From Gemmatimonadota bacterium (lineage in GTDB: Bacteria; Gemmatimonadota; Gemmatimonadetes; Gemmatimonadales; Gemmatimonadaceae), in assembly GCA_028287225.1 (NCBI GenBank), contig JAQBPZ010000267.1:1-8243 (forward strand): a stretch of DNA of 8,243 nt, written 5' to 3'. This document shows, piece by piece, positions 4,994 to 8,243 of this stretch. Made by a program: the position numbers and the translations under genes. Within the stretch, counting starts at the first letter, position 1, and the number at the start of each line of letters is the position of its first letter. A model generated the notes under the pieces. That model was not told the origin of the DNA and did no database searches. It saw only the letters and a program-made list of their open reading frames with translations.

Positions 4994-5923
4994 ATGGTCA
5001 ACAAGATCACCGTCGTCGGCGCCGGCAACGTCGGGGCGACGACCGCCCAGCGTGTGGCGGAGAAGGAGCTCGCCCGCACCGTCGTCATGGTGGACGTCGC
5101 CGAGGGAATCCCGCAGGGCAAGGGGCTCGATCAGTGGCAGAGCGCCCCGATCGAGGGCTTCGACTCGCGCATCATCGGCACGAACGGCTACGACGAGACG
5201 AAGGATTCGGACGTCGTGATCATCACCGCCGGCATCGCCCGCAAGCCGGGCATGTCGCGCGACGACCTGCTGAACACGAACGCCGGCATCGTGAAGTCGG
5301 TGAGCGAGCAGATCGCGAAGAGCTCGCCGAACGCCATCCTCATCATCGTCAGCAACCCGCTGGACGTGATGTGCTACGTGGCCATGAAGGCAAGCGGCTT
5401 CCCGCGCGAGCGGGTCATCGGCATGGCCGGCGTGCTGGACACGGCGCGCTACCGCGGCTTCCTGGCCGAGGCGCTCGACTGCTCGGTGCGCGACATCCAG
5501 GCCATGGTGCTCGGCGGCCACGGCGACACGATGGTGCCCCTGATCTCCTACACCAGCGTGAGCGGCATCCCGATCACGCAGCTCATGGACCGCGCCACGC
5601 TCGACGCGATCGTGACGCGCACGCGCAACGGTGGCGCCGAGATCGTGAAGCACCTGAAGACGGGCTCCGCGTACTACGCACCGTCCGCGGGCGCCGTGCA
5701 GATGGCCGAGGCCATCGTGAACGACCAGCGCCGCATCCTGCCGTGCGCCGCGTGGCTGCAGGGCGAGTACGGGATGAAGGACCTGTTCCTCGGCGTGCCG
5801 TGCAAGCTCGGGCGGAACGGCCTCGAGAAGATCATCGAGGTGGAGCTCACCGCCGACGAGAAGGCGGCCCTGAGCAAGAGTGCCGACGCGGTCCGCGAGC
5901 CGATGGCCGCGATCAAGCTGTAA
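4994..5923 (+). CDS. mdh: Malate dehydrogenase (LDH-like type)
   Basis: This NAD-dependent cytoplasmic enzyme interconverts malate and oxaloacetate in the TCA cycle. The 309-residue protein has the dinucleotide motif GAGNVG (9-14), and Asp34 at the end of the second strand indicates NAD rather than NADP. The substrate loop ARKPGMSRDDLL (82-93) carries Arg83 and Arg89. The Arg-Lys-Pro-Gly-Met context is the malate form; lactate dehydrogenases have Gln at the first of these two arginine positions. Further active-site residues are Asn121 (SNPLD), Asp149 and Arg152 (GVLDTARYR) and the catalytic His176 (GGHGDTMVP). It belongs to the short LDH-like MDH group found in Chloroflexus and Bacillus relatives rather than the E. 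coli type. No Shine-Dalgarno sequence is obvious; ATG at 4994 is chosen because it directly precedes the first strand. It probably has its own promoter. Confidence 0.97.
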   Translation: MVNKITVVGAGNVGATTAQRVAEKELARTVVMVDVAEGIPQGKGLDQWQSAPIEGFDSRIIGTNGYDETKDSDVVIITAGIARKPGMSRDDLLNTNAGIVKSVSEQIAKSSPNAILIIVSNPLDVMCYVAMKASGFPRERVIGMAGVLDTARYRGFLAEALDCSVRDIQAMVLGGHGDTMVPLISYTSVSGIPITQLMDRATLDAIVTRTRNGGAEIVKHLKTGSAYYAPSAGAVQMAEAIVNDQRRILPCAAWLQGEYGMKDLFLGVPCKLGRNGLEKIIEVELTADEKAALSKSADAVREPMAAIKL

Positions 5924-5928
5924 TCTCC

Positions 5929-5960
5929 GACGGGCGGCGCCAGATGTGGCGCCGCCCGTC
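5929..5960 (+). terminator. GC-rich hairpin between mdh and sdhC
   Basis: A perfect 13-bp stem, GACGGGCGGCGCC (5929-5941) against GGCGCCGCCCGTC (5948-5960), encloses a 6-nt loop five bases after the mdh stop. Only a short, interrupted pyrimidine stretch (CCCGCTTTCT) follows, so it may be a partial terminator, an attenuator or a 3'-end stabiliser. No separate sdhC promoter is evident in the 28 nt that remain, so some read-through from mdh into sdhCA is likely. Confidence 0.7.
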
Positions 5961-5988
5961 CCCGCTTTCTCCACGGAGCATTACATAA

Positions 5989-6672
5989 ATGTGGGCGCTG
6001 ACGCTGTACCGCTCGACGATCGGCAAGAAGGTGATCATGGCCGTGACCGGCTTGATGCTGGTCGGCTTCGTGATCGCGCACATGGCCGGCAACCTCCAGA
6101 TGTTCGTGGGGCCCGCGAAGATGAACGGTTACGCTGCGTTTCTCCAGGGGCTCGGTGAGCTGCTGTGGGTGGCGCGGATCGGCCTGATCGTGGCCACCGT
6201 GCTGCACGTCCTCATGGCGTGGCAGCTCACCCAGATCAAGCGACAGGCGCGGCCCGTGGGCTACGAGCAGCGCACCCCGCAGGTCAGCACCCTCGCCTCG
6301 CGCTCCATGCGCTGGGGCGGGGTGCTGCTGCTCGTGTTCATCGTGTTCCACATCCTGCACTTCACCACCGGCACGGTGTTCCCCGCCGCCAGCCAGCCGG
6401 ACGCGCAGTATCCCGGCTTCAGCCACATCAACGTCTACGGCAACGTCATCAGCGCCTTCCGCAATCCGCTGGTGACCGGGTTCTACGTCGTGGCCATGCT
6501 CTTCCTCATGCTGCACCTGTTCCACGGCGCGTGGGCGTCGGTGCGCACGCTCGGGCTGTCGAAGCCGAGCCGCCATCCGCTGCACCGCCGTATCTCCACC
6601 GTCATCGCGATCGTGGTGTGGCTCGGCTTCACCGCGATCCCCGTGGCCGTGCTTCTCGGAGCCATTCGATAG
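5989..6672 (+). CDS. sdhC: Succinate dehydrogenase cytochrome b subunit (type B, five helices)
   Basis: This is the membrane anchor that carries haem b and passes electrons between SdhAB and quinone. The 227-residue protein has five predicted hydrophobic helices, at about 14-33, 58-80, 107-127, 161-181 and 203-224. This is the single-subunit architecture of the Bacillus and Wolinella enzymes, which needs no SdhD. Helix histidines suited to ligating two haems are His31, His73, His121 or His124, and His176 or His179. That pattern fits the dihaem type B family, which commonly uses menaquinone. A GGAG (5975-5978) lies 10 nt before the ATG. The stop is directly followed by the sdhA ATG with no spacer. 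sdhC versus frdC cannot be decided from sequence; the mdh neighbour and apparently respiratory context favour succinate oxidation. Confidence 0.94.
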   Translation: MWALTLYRSTIGKKVIMAVTGLMLVGFVIAHMAGNLQMFVGPAKMNGYAAFLQGLGELLWVARIGLIVATVLHVLMAWQLTQIKRQARPVGYEQRTPQVSTLASRSMRWGGVLLLVFIVFHILHFTTGTVFPAASQPDAQYPGFSHINVYGNVISAFRNPLVTGFYVVAMLFLMLHLFHGAWASVRTLGLSKPSRHPLHRRISTVIAIVVWLGFTAIPVAVLLGAIR

Positions 6673-8243
6673 ATGCCCCTCGAGCTGAACGCGCGCATCC
6701 CCGCCGGCCCGCTGGCGGACAAGTGGGACAAGCACCGGTTCGACATGAAGCTCGTCAACCCGGCGAACAAGCGGAAATACAAGGTCATCGTCGTGGGGTC
6801 CGGACTGGCCGGCGGCGCGGCGGCCGCGTCGCTGAGCGAGCTGGGATACAACGTGTCCTGCTACTGCTACCAGGACTCGCCGCGCCGCGCGCACTCCATC
6901 GCGGCGCAGGGCGGCATCAACGCCGCGAAGAACTACCAGAACGACGGCGACAGCATCCGCCGCCTGTTCTACGACACGATCAAGGGCGGCGACTTCCGCG
7001 CGCGCGAGGCGAACGTCTACCGGCTCGCGCAGATCAGCGTGAACATCATCGACCAGTGCGTGGCGCAGGGGGTGCCGTTCGCCCGTGAGTACGGCGGGCT
7101 CCTCGCCAACCGGTCGTTCGGCGGCGCGCAGGTCTCGCGCACCTTCTACGCGCGCGGCCAGACCGGCCAGCAGCTCCTGCTGGGCTGCTACCAGCAGCTC
7201 GAGAAGGAGATCGCCAAGGGCGGCGTCAAGATGTACCCGCGCACCGACATGCTCGACGTCGTCATCGTCAACGGCAAGGCGCGCGGCATCGTCGTGCGCG
7301 ACGAGCTGACGGGCACGATCGAGCCGCACCTCGCTGACGCCGTCGTGCTCGCGACGGGCGGCTATGGCAACGTCTTCTACCTGTCGACGAACGCGAAGGG
7401 GTGCAACGCGACGGCGATCTGGCGCGCCTACAAGCGTGGCGCCGCGTTCGCCAATCCGTGCTACACGCAGATCCACCCGACGTGCATCCCAGTGCAGGGA
7501 GACCATCAGTCAAAGCTCACGCTGATGATAGAGTCGCTGCGCAACGACGGCCGCGTCTGGGTGCCGAAGCGCAAGGAGGACTGCGCCAAGCCGCCGCGCG
7601 AGATTCCGGAGGAGGCGCGCGACTACTATCTCGAACGGAAGTACCCGAGCTTCGGCAACCTCTCGCCGCGCGACATCGCGTCGCGGGCGGCCAAGGAAGT
7701 CTGCGACGAGGGACGCGGCGTCGGTCCCGGCGGACGCGGCGTCTATCTCGACTTCGCCGACGCGATCCGGCGCCTTGGCGAGGACAAGATCCGGGAGCGC
7801 TACGGCAACCTGTTCGAGATGTACGAGCGCATCACGGACGAGAATCCGTACAAGGTGCCGATGCGCATCTACCCCGCCGTGCACTACACGATGGGGGGGC
7901 TGTGGGTAGACTATAACCTGATGACCACTATCCCGGGGCTGTATGCGCTGGGGGAGGCCAACTTCTCCGACCACGGCGCCAATCGCCTCGGCGCCTCGGC
8001 GCTGATGCAGGGCCTGGCCGACGGGTACTTCGTGCTGCCGTACACCATCGGTGACTACCTGGCCGGCAACAAGTTCGGTGCGGTGGTCAACACGCAGGCC
8101 GAGTTCAAGGCGGCGGAAGACGGCGTGCGCGCGCAGCAGCAGAAGCTGCTTGCCATCAAGGGCAAGCGCACCGTCGACTCCTTCCACAAGGAGCTCGGCA
8201 AGATCATGTGGGACTACTGCGGCATGGCGCGCTCGCGCGAAGG
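6673..8243 (+). CDS. sdhA: Succinate dehydrogenase/fumarate reductase flavoprotein subunit (3' end missing)
   Basis: SdhA oxidises succinate to fumarate at a covalently bound FAD. The frame is open for 523 codons to the right edge with no stop, so about 100-120 residues of a roughly 640-residue type B protein are missing. Visible features are the FAD-binding GSGLAG (42-47), the presumed covalent flavin ligand His74 in RRAHSIAAQGGIN, ATGGYGNVFY (227-236) and TQIHPT with His268. SPRDIASR holds the likely catalytic Arg333. YPAVHYTMGGLWVDYN (400-415) holds His404, and LGEANFSDHGANRLGASAL holds substrate-binding Arg438. An N-terminal extension of about 35 residues before the Rossmann strand is usual in this subgroup. 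The start abuts the sdhC stop, with a GGAG (6658-6661) 11 nt upstream. sdhB, the iron-sulfur subunit, is expected next but is outside the window. Confidence 0.98.
   Translation, partial: MPLELNARIPAGPLADKWDKHRFDMKLVNPANKRKYKVIVVGSGLAGGAAAASLSELGYNVSCYCYQDSPRRAHSIAAQGGINAAKNYQNDGDSIRRLFYDTIKGGDFRAREANVYRLAQISVNIIDQCVAQGVPFAREYGGLLANRSFGGAQVSRTFYARGQTGQQLLLGCYQQLEKEIAKGGVKMYPRTDMLDVVIVNGKARGIVVRDELTGTIEPHLADAVVLATGGYGNVFYLSTNAKGCNATAIWRAYKRGAAFANPCYTQIHPTCIPVQGDHQSKLTLMIESLRNDGRVWVPKRKEDCAKPPREIPEEARDYYLERKYPSFGNLSPRDIASRAAKEVCDEGRGVGPGGRGVYLDFADAIRRLGEDKIRERYGNLFEMYERITDENPYKVPMRIYPAVHYTMGGLWVDYNLMTTIPGLYALGEANFSDHGANRLGASALMQGLADGYFVLPYTIGDYLAGNKFGAVVNTQAEFKAAEDGVRAQQQKLLAIKGKRTVDSFHKELGKIMWDYCGMARSRE

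Noticed and set aside
4976..5974. 332-codon minus-strand frame covering mdh
   Set aside because: It mirrors the mdh coding sequence and resembles no protein family; mdh has all of its catalytic residues.
5674..7506. 610-codon open frame on the minus strand across mdh, sdhC and sdhA
   Set aside because: It is antisense to three confidently identified genes, and its product is a His/Arg/Val-biased string without motifs, typical of GC-skewed third positions.
1..8243. Mobile elements, phage genes, CRISPR arrays, tRNA or rRNA genes, defence or toxin-antitoxin genes
   Set aside because: None was seen. All coding space is taken by conserved housekeeping genes in consistent orientation, and the gaps between them are under 180 nt.

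Overview
This is a GC-rich bacterial chromosome segment in which every gene lies on the plus strand. It carries core metabolism and housekeeping genes only. The gene set and protein variants (an LDH-type malate dehydrogenase, a single-polypeptide five-helix SdhC, a long type B SdhA, an HU protein with an acidic tail) suit a GC-rich, non-proteobacterial, respiring bacterium. Gemmatimonadota or a relative is my best guess, but that is inference from protein style and synteny and was not tested by a search.

Layout. Positions 1-825 hold the last codons of phosphoglycerate kinase (pgk), overlapping by ATGA with triosephosphate isomerase (tpiA). A sigma70-like promoter at 929-957 precedes secG (SecYEG translocon), and carA (small subunit of carbamoyl-phosphate synthase) follows 17 nt after it. 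A second promoter, whose -35 box sits inside a small dyad, drives an HU/IHF-family DNA-binding protein that ends in a strong intrinsic terminator (2977-3004). Next is a tight molybdenum-cofactor operon, moaD-moaE-moaA, with ATGA overlaps at both junctions. It supplies cyclic pyranopterin formation (MoaA) and both subunits of molybdopterin synthase (MoaD, MoaE).

Between moaA and malate dehydrogenase (mdh) lies the most striking non-coding element: a perfect 30-bp inverted repeat with a 25-nt loop (4831-4915), whose arms are built from a 7-nt tandem motif. A promoter-like pair then precedes mdh. A 13-bp GC-rich hairpin separates mdh from sdhC and sdhA, the first two genes of a succinate dehydrogenase/fumarate reductase operon. 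sdhA runs off the right edge and sdhB presumably follows. mdh and sdh catalyse nearby TCA-cycle steps (malate to oxaloacetate, succinate to fumarate).

I see no mobile element, phage gene, CRISPR array, rRNA, tRNA or defence system. No intergenic gap reaches 300 nt. I did not find an undescribed multigene system. The observations worth checking are mainly in the intergenic DNA: the heptad-based inverted repeat, an ECF-sigma-like promoter before moaD, and the dyad over the HU -35 box.
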